From: Pandoraea commovens
Lineage (GTDB): Bacteria > Pseudomonadota > Gammaproteobacteria > Burkholderiales > Burkholderiaceae
Direction of reading: 5' to 3'
NCBI RefSeq assembly: GCF_902459615.1
Contig: NZ_CABPSA010000001.1
Span: 124,001-188,000 of the forward strand
Length of the DNA stretch: 64,000 nucleotides
The notes beneath the pieces were generated by a model that did no database searches, was not told where the DNA came from, and saw only the letters and a program-made list of their open reading frames with translations. The position numbers were made by a program, and so were the translations under genes. The first letter of the stretch is position 1. Each line of letters opens with the position of its first letter. Of the stretch, positions 1 to 7,420 are shown piece by piece.

Positions 1-1228
1 CTTCGATGCCCAACAGCCCGATCATGCCGAGTAGCGTCGGCACCCATACGCGGCCACTCGCGCGCATCGCGCCTGTCATCACCGCTGTGGTTCCCATCAC
101 CAGCACACTCCAGGCGACGATGTAGAGCAGGTGCGTCGCGAGCGACAGCACGTCGGGATCGGTCAGGAAGCCGCGAAGGATCGTCGGCGCGATCAGATAG
201 ATCACCACGATCAGGCTGCCAGTCAGTCCGAGATTGCACAACAGACCGGTGCGCACGATAGCGCCGATGCGCTCACTGCGTCCTGCGCCGATGGCATGGG
301 CGCACAGGATCGACGCCGTAATGCCCAGCGTCATCACCGGCATCTGCAACCAACTCATCACCTGCGTGACCGCGCCGTAAGCGGCGGTAGCATTCGCGCC
401 GTGCCGATTGACCATGCTCAGCAGCACCATTTCGGCAATCGCCATCGTTAGCATCTGAATCGCTGCGGGTACGCCGATGTGGAGGATGCCGCGCGCCAAC
501 GTCGGGTTCCATCGAATCGCGCGCCACAGATCGGCGTCCGGTGCCAGCGGATGACCCTTGCGTCGCCAGTGGAAAGCCATCCAGAGCAGGGCGACGGTGA
601 ACGCGATCATCGTCGACGCCACGGCACTCGCCACACCCAGTGCCGGGAATGGTCCCCAGCCATAGATGAACGCCGGTGTCAGTCCGAGCGACAGCAGCGT
701 TGCGATCAGTAGCGCGATTAGGGGAGACACCGCGTCGCCTGTGCCCCGGCTCATCGACGTCGTCAGCCACAACGTAAAGATGACGGGCATGCCGATGAGC
801 ATCCACCGGGCGTATAGCGTCGCCGCGTCGAACACGGGCTCGGGGGTGCCGAATACGCGCATCAGCGGTGTCGCGAACAAGCCGCCCAGCACGCTGATCA
901 CGACGCCCGCGCCGAACATCATCACGAGCGCCGTGCCTGCAATGTTGCGCACGAGCGCACGATTCTGCGCGCCCCACGCCCGACCGATCATGACGGTTGC
1001 GCCCGCGGACAGACCGATCACGATGGCCAGCAAAAAGAAGAAGACGGGAAAGAAGGCGGAGACGGACGCAATCGCGTCGGTACCGATCAGGTGCCCGAGG
1101 TAGATGCCGTCGGCGGTGCCTGCAATGGACTGGAGCGCGTTGGTCAGCATCATCGGCACGGCGATGAGAAGCCAGGTTTTCCAGAGCGGCCTGGGTGGCT
1201 GCGGTGGTGTGGAGGGTTGTTGCGTCAT
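1..1228 (-). CDS. MATE family multidrug exporter (3' end beyond window)
   Basis: An inner-membrane antiporter of the MATE family, expected to expel cationic drugs using an H+ or Na+ gradient. The frame is open from the ATG at 1228 to the left edge, giving about 409 residues with no stop. MATE proteins are usually 440-480 residues, so a few dozen C-terminal residues are missing. Visible features are a Pro-rich cytoplasmic N-terminus (residues 4-14), repeated hydrophobic helices throughout, the N-lobe start PLWKTWLLIAVPMMLTNALQ, and a MIGRAWGAQN stretch typical of the family (small residues followed by Gly-Ala-Gln). A second such segment, AHAIGAGR, lies near residue 310 in the C-lobe. The gene is preceded by an array of direct repeats at 1256-1304. 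Family assignment is confident; substrate is unknown. Confidence 0.85.
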   Translation of the reverse strand, partial: MTQQPSTPPQPPRPLWKTWLLIAVPMMLTNALQSIAGTADGIYLGHLIGTDAIASVSAFFPVFFFLLAIVIGLSAGATVMIGRAWGAQNRALVRNIAGTALVMMFGAGVVISVLGGLFATPLMRVFGTPEPVFDAATLYARWMLIGMPVIFTLWLTTSMSRGTGDAVSPLIALLIATLLSLGLTPAFIYGWGPFPALGVASAVASTMIAFTVALLWMAFHWRRKGHPLAPDADLWRAIRWNPTLARGILHIGVPAAIQMLTMAIAEMVLLSMVNRHGANATAAYGAVTQVMSWLQMPVMTLGITASILCAHAIGAGRSERIGAIVRTGLLCNLGLTGSLIVVIYLIAPTILRGFLTDPDVLSLATHLLYIVAWSVLVMGTTAVMTGAMRASGRVWVPTLLGMIGLLGIE

Positions 1229-1255
1229 GGTTCGTTTTCCTTGGTGAGAACGCAA

Positions 1256-1304
1256 ACGTCGGACGGGACACGTCGGACAAGGACGTCGGAAGGGGGACGT
1301 CGAA
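1256..1304. promoter_or_regulatory. Four direct repeats of ACGTCGGA upstream of the MATE gene
   Basis: ACGTC occurs at 1256, 1270, 1283 and 1297, three times followed by GGA and once by GAA. The spacing is 14, 13 and 14 bp. The array sits 28-76 bp before the MATE start codon, where a promoter and operator would be expected. Role is inferred from position only. Confidence 0.4.
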
Positions 1305-1398
1305 AGGGGTGTCGCAAAAGCGACAAGCAAAGCGAGGCCTATCCGGGACGGCGGTCCGCCCGGTGAGCAGTGAAATCAGTGAGAACCGTGAGGGGCGG

Positions 1399-1420
1399 CG
1401 AGGGGGCGACGGCCCCCTCG
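1399..1420 (-). terminator. GC-rich hairpin after the DUF2239 gene
   Basis: A 9-bp perfect stem (CGAGGGGGC pairing with GCCCCCTCG, 4-nt loop) lies about 20 bp past the DUF2239 stop codon. No T-run follows, so it is only a candidate terminator or mRNA-end stabiliser. Confidence 0.4.
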
Positions 1421-1441
1421 CGCCGATGGACTACGGCGTGA

Positions 1442-2062
1442 TCAGGTCAGCGCGTCGACCAGATCGTCGGTGGATGTGAGACGCATCAGATGCGTGCGCA
1501 CGTCTTCGGGCCATTCGACGATGCGCTGGGCCAGTGCGTCGTGATCGTTGGCGAAGAGCGCGCGGGACGCCTCTTCGAAGTGCGCCAGGTCGCCCGCCAT
1601 CGTCGACATGAAGCTGTAAGAACGCTCTTGCGCACGACGTTGCATATCACGCTCGGCGTTCGCGCGGCGGGCTTCGTCGATCAGCTTGCGCAGTGCGACG
1701 GACGCGCCACCGCGCTGCTCGGAGAGCCAGTCCCAATGACGCGGCAGCAGCGTGACTTCGCGCGCCACGACGCCGAGCTTCGGGCGGCCCCGGCCTTTGG
1801 GGGCGTCGTCCGGTTCGGACGCGCTGTCGGCGCTGACGGGGTTCTCGGTCACGGCGGCGGGGTAGCGCGCACGGATGTCGGCGGCGCTACCGCGTGTGTC
1901 GACGTCGCGCGTGTCGCCTGTCAGGTTGTCGAAAATGAGGACCGACGCGTGCGGGTCGGCAAGCACGGCCTGCTGATAGGCGATGGCGGCGTCGGCAAGT
2001 GAGCCGGAGGCGATGCGACGCTTGTCGCGAAAGACGGTATAGCCAAGAGATTGAGTAGCCAC
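1442..2062 (-). CDS. DUF2239 family protein
   Basis: A 206-residue soluble protein matching the DUF2239 family as I remember it (N-terminal MATQSLGYTVFRDKRRIASG, GRGRPKLGVVAREVTLLPRHWDWL in the middle, SYSFMSTMAGDLAHFEEASRAL near the C-terminus). No enzymatic function is established for this family. The middle part, a GRGRPKLG basic stretch followed by a helix, looks AT-hook-like, so nucleic-acid binding is conceivable but unproven. The GTG start at 2062 is favoured because GGAG lies 6 nt upstream. A strong palindromic site at 2101-2150 precedes it, so it is probably tightly regulated. It lies downstream of hipA on the same strand, 112 bp away, but with its own operator. Confidence 0.75.
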   Translation of the reverse strand: MATQSLGYTVFRDKRRIASGSLADAAIAYQQAVLADPHASVLIFDNLTGDTRDVDTRGSAADIRARYPAAVTENPVSADSASEPDDAPKGRGRPKLGVVAREVTLLPRHWDWLSEQRGGASVALRKLIDEARRANAERDMQRRAQERSYSFMSTMAGDLAHFEEASRALFANDHDALAQRIVEWPEDVRTHLMRLTSTDDLVDALT

Positions 2063-2100
2063 AACGGACTCCGATAACGATGACGGATGATCGATGTGGC

Positions 2101-2150
2101 GAATATTACCCGGGTGTTATTTTAATTGCAATATCACCCGGGTAATATTC
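2101..2150. promoter_or_regulatory. Nested palindromic operator upstream of DUF2239
   Basis: A 50-bp inverted repeat: GAATATTACCCGGGTG at 2101-2116 is exactly reverse-complementary to 2135-2150. Each arm is itself a near-palindrome centred on ACCCGGGT (2108-2115 and 2136-2143), so the element reads as two operator copies 28 bp apart. It lies about 40-90 bp before the DUF2239 GTG, overlapping the expected promoter. The binding protein is not identified; no TetR or MarR gene is adjacent. Confidence 0.6.
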
Positions 2151-2174
2151 TTACCGGAGTGGCGGGGCAGTGTT

Positions 2175-3470
2175 TCAGGCGGTCAGCGCCACGCCACCGT
2201 TCAGTCGCTCCAGCACGGTGGCCTTGACGGCGCCCGGTGCATCGTCGAGCAAGGTGGGCCAGACGGCTTGCGCTTCGCGAACGGTCTCGCGAGCAATCGT
2301 CATCAGCCGCCCCACGCGCAGCAGTCCGGCGCCTTTGAGCAGCGCTTCGAGGGCGGACCAGTCGAAGGCGCGCAGCGTCTTGTCGATGGCCCGGTTCACG
2401 CCGTAGTGGGAGGGCGGCACATCGTGAAAGAAGGCGGCGACGCACACCGGATCGTAGACGGGGGCGAGTTGTGGTGTCTGCGCGTCGGGATAGATCAACG
2501 CCCAGTTCTTGAGATGGGCATCCGTGTTGCCGAGCAGGATGAATGCGATCAGGCGTCGCATGAACTCGCGTACGTCTCGCACGGGCTGGCCGGAGAGCTG
2601 ATCGAGCACGCGCAGCATCGTGGTGTAGTCGACGTCGAGGCCGCGTCCGTATTTGCTGCGCGGCGGGTATTGCAGCACCTGCGCGAACTCTTCCATATGT
2701 ACTCGCCGACCATCGGGCAGCCGGTCGAAGCGTGGCACCGCGAGGATGTGCTCGAAGGGCACGTGCTCAGGCAGATCGGCGTCGTGCCGCGAGATGATTT
2801 CGGCTTTTGCGCAGTCGAGACCGAGGGCTTCGCACAGCCGATAGCCGGTGAATTCGTTCTCGACGAGATCGGGGTGGCGCGTGGTCGGCAACTTGAGAAT
2901 GACCGATCCCGCGCGCCCCTGACGCTTCACGATGTAGCGGCGGCCGTCGCGAATGGCGGAGAACTTCGTCACGACGCCGGGCAGCGATGCCGCATCTTCC
3001 ACCGGCGTGTCGACGAAGCCGGGTTCGACCATTTCGAGTCCCAATGCGGTGTGCCAGCGATGCACGACATCCGGCACGCCTTCGCGCGGCGGTACCGGTT
3101 CGACTTCCAGTGCACCCATCAGGTCATGACCGGCGGCGGCGAGCAGCTCGAACTCGTCGTCGGGACTGCAATGACGCTCGGCGGCGAGGCGTTCGCGGTT
3201 GTGGCCTTCGGGTAGCAGATTTTCGAAGTACACAGGCCAGCGGCCATCGGTGCGCACGAGACGAACGTCCTGCGGCGAAGCGAGAATTTCGCGGGTCGCC
3301 GTCTCGTTGGCACCGCGATAGGCGAGCGAGAGAACGGGGCGCCGCGCGTCCGCAATGTAGTCCTCATCGAACGACATGCGCAGGATATCCCCATACTGCG
3401 AAAGATAGCCAATGGCGCGACGGCTGCCGTCCGGCTGGTGCAGATAGGCGCGCAAGTACTTGATATTCAT
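2175..3470 (-). CDS. hipA: HipA-family serine/threonine kinase toxin (module 1)
   Basis: A 431-residue HipA-type kinase, the toxin half of a type II toxin-antitoxin pair. E. coli HipA phosphorylates glutamyl-tRNA synthetase; the target here is unknown. Visible motifs: the N-terminal subdomain with VYFENLLPEG (80-88); an activation-loop-like SLPGVVTKFSA (162-172) in place of the classic SVAGAQEK; the ATP-binding Lys in SVILKLP (189-195); the catalytic motif GNTDAHLKN (314-322, with Asp317 and Asn322); and the metal-binding Asp340 in VYDPV. All catalytic residues are intact, so the kinase should be active. It follows hipB after 69 bp on the same strand. The second HipA in this window (18997-20325) is clearly divergent, so this is not a recent duplication. 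Confidence 0.9.
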   Translation of the reverse strand: MNIKYLRAYLHQPDGSRRAIGYLSQYGDILRMSFDEDYIADARRPVLSLAYRGANETATREILASPQDVRLVRTDGRWPVYFENLLPEGHNRERLAAERHCSPDDEFELLAAAGHDLMGALEVEPVPPREGVPDVVHRWHTALGLEMVEPGFVDTPVEDAASLPGVVTKFSAIRDGRRYIVKRQGRAGSVILKLPTTRHPDLVENEFTGYRLCEALGLDCAKAEIISRHDADLPEHVPFEHILAVPRFDRLPDGRRVHMEEFAQVLQYPPRSKYGRGLDVDYTTMLRVLDQLSGQPVRDVREFMRRLIAFILLGNTDAHLKNWALIYPDAQTPQLAPVYDPVCVAAFFHDVPPSHYGVNRAIDKTLRAFDWSALEALLKGAGLLRVGRLMTIARETVREAQAVWPTLLDDAPGAVKATVLERLNGGVALTA

Positions 3471-3539
3471 GGCGAGAGTCTCGTTCGGGCGGTCGTGCGC
3501 CGGTGGTGCCGGTGGTGCCGATAATGCCCGTCGGGTCGG

Positions 3540-3839
3540 TTACCCCCGAAGCGTTTCCACGATGGAGGGCGGGGCCGACACGCCGCTCGGCTGCGCGAGA
3601 TATTTGCCGCCGGAGCGCAGAAACGCTTCGACTTCCTTGCGCAGTGCCGCGGGCACGAACATCGGTTCCAGACCGAGCGCGCGCGCCGTCTCCAGTAGGG
3701 TCGACATACGTGGATCGAGCGCGCCCGACTCCATTTTTTGCACGGTCATGCGTGACAGCCCGGCCTGATCGGCCAGCTCGGCCTGGGTCAGTCCAGCGTC
3801 CTTACGTGCTGAGATTAGCGGTTCCATGAAGCTCATCAT
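3540..3839 (-). CDS. hipB: HipB-like XRE-family antitoxin (module 1)
   Basis: A 99-residue protein with an N-terminal Cro/C1-type helix-turn-helix (LISARKDAGLTQAELADQAG, then LSRMTVQKMESGALDPRMST, about residues 7-47). In HipBA systems this protein binds the kinase and represses the operon. The C-terminal half is a dimer and toxin-contact region ending in IVETLRG. Start choice is uncertain: ATG codons at 3839, 3836 and 3827 are all possible and none has a strong ribosome-binding site. Inverted repeats at 3853-3951 upstream are good candidates for its operators. Confidence 0.88.
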   Translation of the reverse strand: MMSFMEPLISARKDAGLTQAELADQAGLSRMTVQKMESGALDPRMSTLLETARALGLEPMFVPAALRKEVEAFLRSGGKYLAQPSGVSAPPSIVETLRG

Positions 3840-3852
3840 CGTGTGCTTTTCA

Positions 3853-3951
3853 GGATAAATGATGATTTATCTTAGCATTCTTTCGGATGATTTATGTAAA
3901 TAAGCTAATTTAAATTAGCTTTTACTCGCATATGCTAATAAAAATTAGCAT
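3853..3951. promoter_or_regulatory. hipBA module 1 operator array
   Basis: Three inverted repeats, each with a 4-bp centre, lie upstream of hipB: GATAAAT-N4-ATTTATC (3853-3870); AAGCTAAT-TTAA-ATTAGCTT (3902-3921, perfect 20-bp palindrome); and ATGCTAAT-AAAA-ATTAGCAT (3932-3951). The last two share GCTAAT-N4-ATTAGC and sit 30 bp apart. The region is strongly AT-rich and must also hold the promoter. The far end touches the arfB stop codon. HipB binding is inferred. Confidence 0.6.
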
Positions 3952-4379
3952 TAACCCTCATGTCCGGAATGTATCTTGCCTCTCGATGCCTTGACGCGAG
4001 AGCGCTCCTGTTTCGCATCGCGGCGGCGTACCTGACTCGCGAGCGTGGGTCGCGTGGGCACGCGGCGGCGGGGTGGGATGGCGGCGGCGTCGACCAGTGC
4101 CTGAAGACGCGCTAGCGCATCGGCGCGGTTGAGTTCCTGCGAGCGATGTTGTTGCGCCTTGATGATGATGACGCCGTCTTGCGTAATGCGGTGATCGAGC
4201 CGGGCGAGCAGGCGCGCTTTCACCTCGTCGGGCAGCGACGAGCGCATGACGTCAAAGCGCAAATGGATGGCACTGGAGACTTTGTTGACGTTCTGGCCGC
4301 CTGCGCCTTGCGCGCGCATGGCCGTGAGTTCGACATCTTCGGGGGCGATAAGAATGCGACGGTTCATGGGCTCAAGCAT
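3951..4379 (-). CDS. arfB: Alternative ribosome-rescue factor ArfB (peptidyl-tRNA hydrolase)
   Basis: A class-I release-factor-like protein that enters ribosomes stalled on mRNAs without a stop codon and hydrolyses the peptidyl-tRNA. The GGQ catalytic motif is present (AQGAGGQNVNKVSSAIHLRF, GGQ at about residues 27-29 from this start), followed by the basic C-terminal tail (RRRDAKQERSRVKASRGK) that probes the empty mRNA channel. From the ATG at 4379 the protein has 142 residues, close to the E. coli factor (140). GGGA lies 5 nt before that ATG. The ATG at 4367 (MNRRIL) is an alternative. The frame stays open further upstream to 4445, but that extension is unlike the family. Confidence 0.92.
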   Translation of the reverse strand: MLEPMNRRILIAPEDVELTAMRAQGAGGQNVNKVSSAIHLRFDVMRSSLPDEVKARLLARLDHRITQDGVIIIKAQQHRSQELNRADALARLQALVDAAAIPPRRRVPTRPTLASQVRRRDAKQERSRVKASRGKIHSGHEG

Positions 4380-4480
4380 AACGTTCCCGATGCGACGCCC
4401 ACAAGCGACACCCAAAAAGCGATGCGGCAGCGCCGGAGACGACATCCGGCGCTGCCGACATACGCGTTGAGACGACTGCT

Positions 4481-5275
4481 TCAGTGCGGGGCGGTCACGA
4501 CGACGAACTGGACGGTGGTGCCGGAATAGACCGGCTTATACCAGGTCGAGCCGCAACGCTGATAAGCAACGTTGTTGACGACAGTGCTCACGCAACTCGG
4601 CGGCAACGAGGCAACGGTCGAGCCGATGATCGCTGCCGACACCCCGATCGTGACAGCGGCCGCCACCGGGTCATACCAACCACCACCCCACCCCCAATAC
4701 GGCGGTGGGGGCGGTGGGGGCGGTGGAGGAGGCGGAGGAGGCGGAGGATGTGGCCCGGGCCCCGGCCCCGGTCCGGGAGGTGGTCCGGGCGGGTGCGGAC
4801 CAGGTCCAGGTCCAGGTCCAGGTCCGGGAGGTGGTCCGGGCGGGTGCGGCTCAGGTCCAGGTCCAGGTCCAGGTCCAGGTCCAGGTCCAGGTCCAGGCGG
4901 GTGCGGGCCAGGATTGGGTGACGGATTTGGGCTGGGGTTCGGATGCGGCTGAGGTCCCGGTCCGGGCGGTTGTCCGCCGCCGTTGGCGTGCATCGCGCCA
5001 TCACCCGCAGGACCGCCACCGCGCGTGGCGCCGCTCAAGTTGCCTTGCGGCGCTCCGCCGCCATGGAACCCGCCACCGCCGTGGAAGCCACTGCCACCAC
5101 CGCCGCCACCGTGAAGGCTGGTGCGCGCGCCGCCCCGAAAACCGAAGCCATGACTGGCCGTGGACGTCAGGACAAGCACCGCCGCTGTGGCAAGACACGT
5201 GGCGCGAGCCAAAGTGAGGATGCCGGGTTTGCCCACCGTCGCCGATGTGATTGCCGAAGAGGTCGTTCGCTTCAT
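4481..5275 (-). CDS. Secreted Gly/Pro-rich protein with poly-proline tract
   Basis: A 264-residue exported protein of unknown function. The ATG at 5275 overlaps the TGA of the upstream DUF2092 gene (ATGA), indicating translational coupling. Order: signal sequence (about residues 1-42, hydrophobic LATAAVLVLTSTASHG); a Gly/His-rich stretch (FHGGGGFHGGG); long Pro-Gly dipeptide runs; a 16-residue poly-Pro run; a WGWGGGWYDP junction; a short hydrophobic segment (AAVTIGVSAAIIGSTVASL); and a Cys-containing C-terminus (CVSTVVNNVAYQRCGSTWYK) of a kind I recall in other small proteins paired with DUF2092 genes. The Pro-Gly part is encoded by tandem hexamers, so its length may vary between strains. A longer frame reaches 5521, but that extension merely mirrors the coupled gene. 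Location is probably periplasmic or at the cell surface. Confidence 0.75.
   Translation of the reverse strand: MKRTTSSAITSATVGKPGILTLARATCLATAAVLVLTSTASHGFGFRGGARTSLHGGGGGGSGFHGGGGFHGGGAPQGNLSGATRGGGPAGDGAMHANGGGQPPGPGPQPHPNPSPNPSPNPGPHPPGPGPGPGPGPGPGPEPHPPGPPPGPGPGPGPGPHPPGPPPGPGPGPGPHPPPPPPPPPPPPPPPPYWGWGGGWYDPVAAAVTIGVSAAIIGSTVASLPPSCVSTVVNNVAYQRCGSTWYKPVYSGTTVQFVVVTAPH
4704..4912. repeat. Tandem GGTCCA/GGTCCG hexamer region
   Basis: Near-perfect hexanucleotide repeats on the plus strand (GGTCCA units, with GGTCCGGGAGGTGGTCCG interruptions) preceded by GGTGGGGGC-type runs. They encode Pro-Gly and poly-Pro on the minus strand. Units are multiples of 3, so copy-number change would lengthen or shorten the protein without a frameshift. 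Confidence 0.85.
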
Positions 5276-6105
5276 TGCTGACCTCCAGCGGCGGACGGCG
5301 GCCGCATCTCGATGCGTTGCGCGCCAGCCGGGGCCTTGTACGTGAAGGTCCCTGACGGGAACGTCGGATTCACATCCCAGCGGTAATTCACGGAATGTCG
5401 CGGACGCGACGGTTGAGACGTATCCGTAATCACGAAGCGGCATGGCAGCGGGCGCGAACCGACCCGAATCCAAAGCTCCCAATCGACATCGGGCTGCTGG
5501 AACGCGTAATGGTTGCACCACTCGCCGCCCACGCGGTCAAGGCCGATGAACAGGGCAGAACGCAATTGCGTGGCGTCGTCCGGGTCCATGCCCCAATAGA
5601 AGAGATCGGCCAACGGCATACCGACCTGATATTTCTCGTCGATGTCGCGAATCAGCTCGTCGATCGTCGGCGGGGCGCTTGCCTGACTGAAATACCGCTT
5701 GCCTTGCGACTCCTGGTAAAGGGTGAAGGTTTTGCCGTCGTAGACGAACCCGCGATTGCGCGCCTGACCCGTCACAACGGCACGGACCTTATCGGGGCGT
5801 TGAACAGAAAGCTCTGTTTGGTGAAGAAAGCCGACATTCTGTCCGGTACTCAACACGGCATCGGTCACGGTATCCGCGTGTACCTGAAATCGTTTGAGCG
5901 AGCGCAAATACCGACTCATTGTCGTCAACGCATCGACGGCACCTTGCTGCATCTCCGGCATGCCCTGTACTGGCAAAGTGCTGTCCGATTCGGGGGCCTG
6001 CGCCAATACCGGCGCGGCGACGAGCAGCGCGCCCGTCAGCAGAACCAGCTTGACGCTGCGGGGCGAATGTCGCCGGATTTTTCGTCGGGAGAATGGAAAA
6101 AGCAC
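5272..6105 (-). CDS. DUF2092 family periplasmic protein
   Basis: A 277-residue exported protein matching the DUF2092 family (conserved FQVHADTVTDAVLSTGQNV, TELSVQRPDKVRAVV, RGFVYDGKTFTLYQ, and a C-terminal VNYRWDVNPTFPSGTFTYKAPAGAQRI). The fold resembles LolA-like lipoprotein-carrier beta sheets, so a role in envelope lipid or lipoprotein handling is possible but not established. The N-terminus has a basic stretch (SRRKIRRHSPRSVK) and a hydrophobic signal core ending near ALA/Q (about residue 35). The GTG start at 6105 has GAGGT 6 nt upstream. Its stop overlaps the start of the Gly/Pro-rich gene, a common pairing for this family. Confidence 0.82.
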   Translation of the reverse strand: MLFPFSRRKIRRHSPRSVKLVLLTGALLVAAPVLAQAPESDSTLPVQGMPEMQQGAVDALTTMSRYLRSLKRFQVHADTVTDAVLSTGQNVGFLHQTELSVQRPDKVRAVVTGQARNRGFVYDGKTFTLYQESQGKRYFSQASAPPTIDELIRDIDEKYQVGMPLADLFYWGMDPDDATQLRSALFIGLDRVGGEWCNHYAFQQPDVDWELWIRVGSRPLPCRFVITDTSQPSRPRHSVNYRWDVNPTFPSGTFTYKAPAGAQRIEMRPPSAAGGQQ

Positions 6106-6675
6106 TGTGTGACCTCATTCGAATGATGGAATTGAACGGGACGACCAACACGTGCGGACGCGACGCCGGATGGCGCGCAAACATGAACTTCAGGCAATAC
6201 CGATGCGGCATGGTGCTAGGTATGTGAAATCAGAATAGTGATTCGGATTGCAAACTGTCAAGCCGCGAAACCATCGTCCAAACGGATTAAGAATTACTTG
6301 AATCTTATGAATAATTTTGTAACAAGCTGTATCCGAATCGATGCAAAAGGAAAATCTATTACCCCATGAATCGTCTAGAAGTGCTGATCTACATCAAAGT
6401 ACGATATTTGCAGTCCCCATGTTTAGGGATTGTTAAGGGATTGCGTGAGAATTTGTCCGTAATTTTAATTACGTAAGTCGATGATGAAATTTGGCATGCA
6501 ATCCGAAAGAAACTTGCAGCTTTGAATTATTTTGTTACTATCCGATGGAAACATTCGGGTTTTTACGCAGTCGGCGAATACCCGGTGTTTTAGCTTGGAT
6601 AATTAACTAATTTGCAAAACCGGTTGCAGCATCTGCATTCGGCATTTGCATACATCGATAACAAAAGGACTCAGC
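6106..6675. other. AT-rich intergenic region between divergent genes
   Basis: A 570-bp gene-free stretch, AT-rich from about 6220 to 6660 against a GC-rich background. It must hold promoters for the DUF2092 pair (leftward) and for the gene at 6676 (rightward). It contains an FNR/ANR-like site CTGAT-CTAC-ATCAA (6384-6397, one mismatch to TTGAT-N4-ATCAA). It also has repeated TTCGGAT motifs: TTCGGATTGCA at 6242-6252, its exact complement TGCAATCCGAA at 6497-6507, and ATCCGAATC at 6331-6339. No credible small ORF was found. Confidence 0.55.
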
Positions 6676-7296
6676 ATGAAGCTCACGAATGCCATGATTC
6701 TGGCCGGTCTGTTGTCGTTGGGGACGTTGGCACACGCACAGGATGCGGCGCGTCCGGCGCCGATCGTTGCGGGCGACGTCGTCGAATTCCGGACCACGTT
6801 GCTGGGTGTGGACGTCAAGAAACGCACCATTCAGGTAGCCGACGATAACGGTAAGCCAGTCACTTTCATCGTTGGCCCGGATGTCCGGAATTTCGAACAG
6901 ATTCGCAAGGGCGACAAAGTCATCGTGGCGTTCAAGCGCTCGGTGGCCATTTCCGTTGCGCCGGGCGACGGCATTCGCAGCCGTGTGCTGACCGAAGGGG
7001 CCGACCGTGCGGCACCGGGTGAAAAGCCCGCCGCCGATGCCGCGCGCAATCTGAAGGTCGTAGCGACGGTGCAACGTATCGACCGCAAGTCGAATGTCGT
7101 GACGCTGCGCGGCCCGAACCGCACGGTCGACGTGAACGTGGAAGATCCGAAGCTGCTCGAAGGCGTGAAGGTGGGCGACTCCGTGACGGTGAACTACACC
7201 GAAGCGGTTGCCGTGGCCGTGACGCCGGATCCGTCAGCCAAGAGCCGCGCTAAGAAGTGGGTGCCGCCCGCACCGGCTTCTGCCCCGAAGCCCTAA
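6676..7296 (+). CDS. Small exported protein with two tandem beta-domain repeats
   Basis: A 206-residue periplasmic protein of unknown function. The ATG at 6676 is chosen over an in-frame ATG at 6646 because AAAGGA lies 8 nt upstream and it begins a clean signal peptide (MKLTNAMILAGLLSLGTLAHAQ). The mature protein contains two related segments: one around residues 34-95 (VVEFRTTLLGVDVKKRTIQV to VAFKRSVAISVAPG) and one around 127-190 (LKVVATVQRIDRKSNVVTL to VNYTEAVAVAVTPD). Both read as a strand pair, a turn, GDKVIV or GDSVTV, and a final V-A-I/V-A/S-V strand, suggesting an internal duplication. The tail is Pro/Ala-rich. No enzymatic motif is visible. Monocistronic as far as can be seen. Confidence 0.75.
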   Translation: MKLTNAMILAGLLSLGTLAHAQDAARPAPIVAGDVVEFRTTLLGVDVKKRTIQVADDNGKPVTFIVGPDVRNFEQIRKGDKVIVAFKRSVAISVAPGDGIRSRVLTEGADRAAPGEKPAADAARNLKVVATVQRIDRKSNVVTLRGPNRTVDVNVEDPKLLEGVKVGDSVTVNYTEAVAVAVTPDPSAKSRAKKWVPPAPASAPKP

Positions 7297-7420
7297 GTTG
7301 TGTCACCCGGCGGCTGCGCCGCGCAGCGCGCAGTCGCATTGACCGTCGTGTCCCCGGTAGGGCCCATGTTGGCTTGCCGGGGCGCGATACCCCCGATACG
7401 GTAAGCACCCGGAGATCGCC

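Noticed and set aside
4704-4912. CRISPR-like repeat array
   Set aside because: The repeats are contiguous hexamers without spacers and lie in a coding frame.
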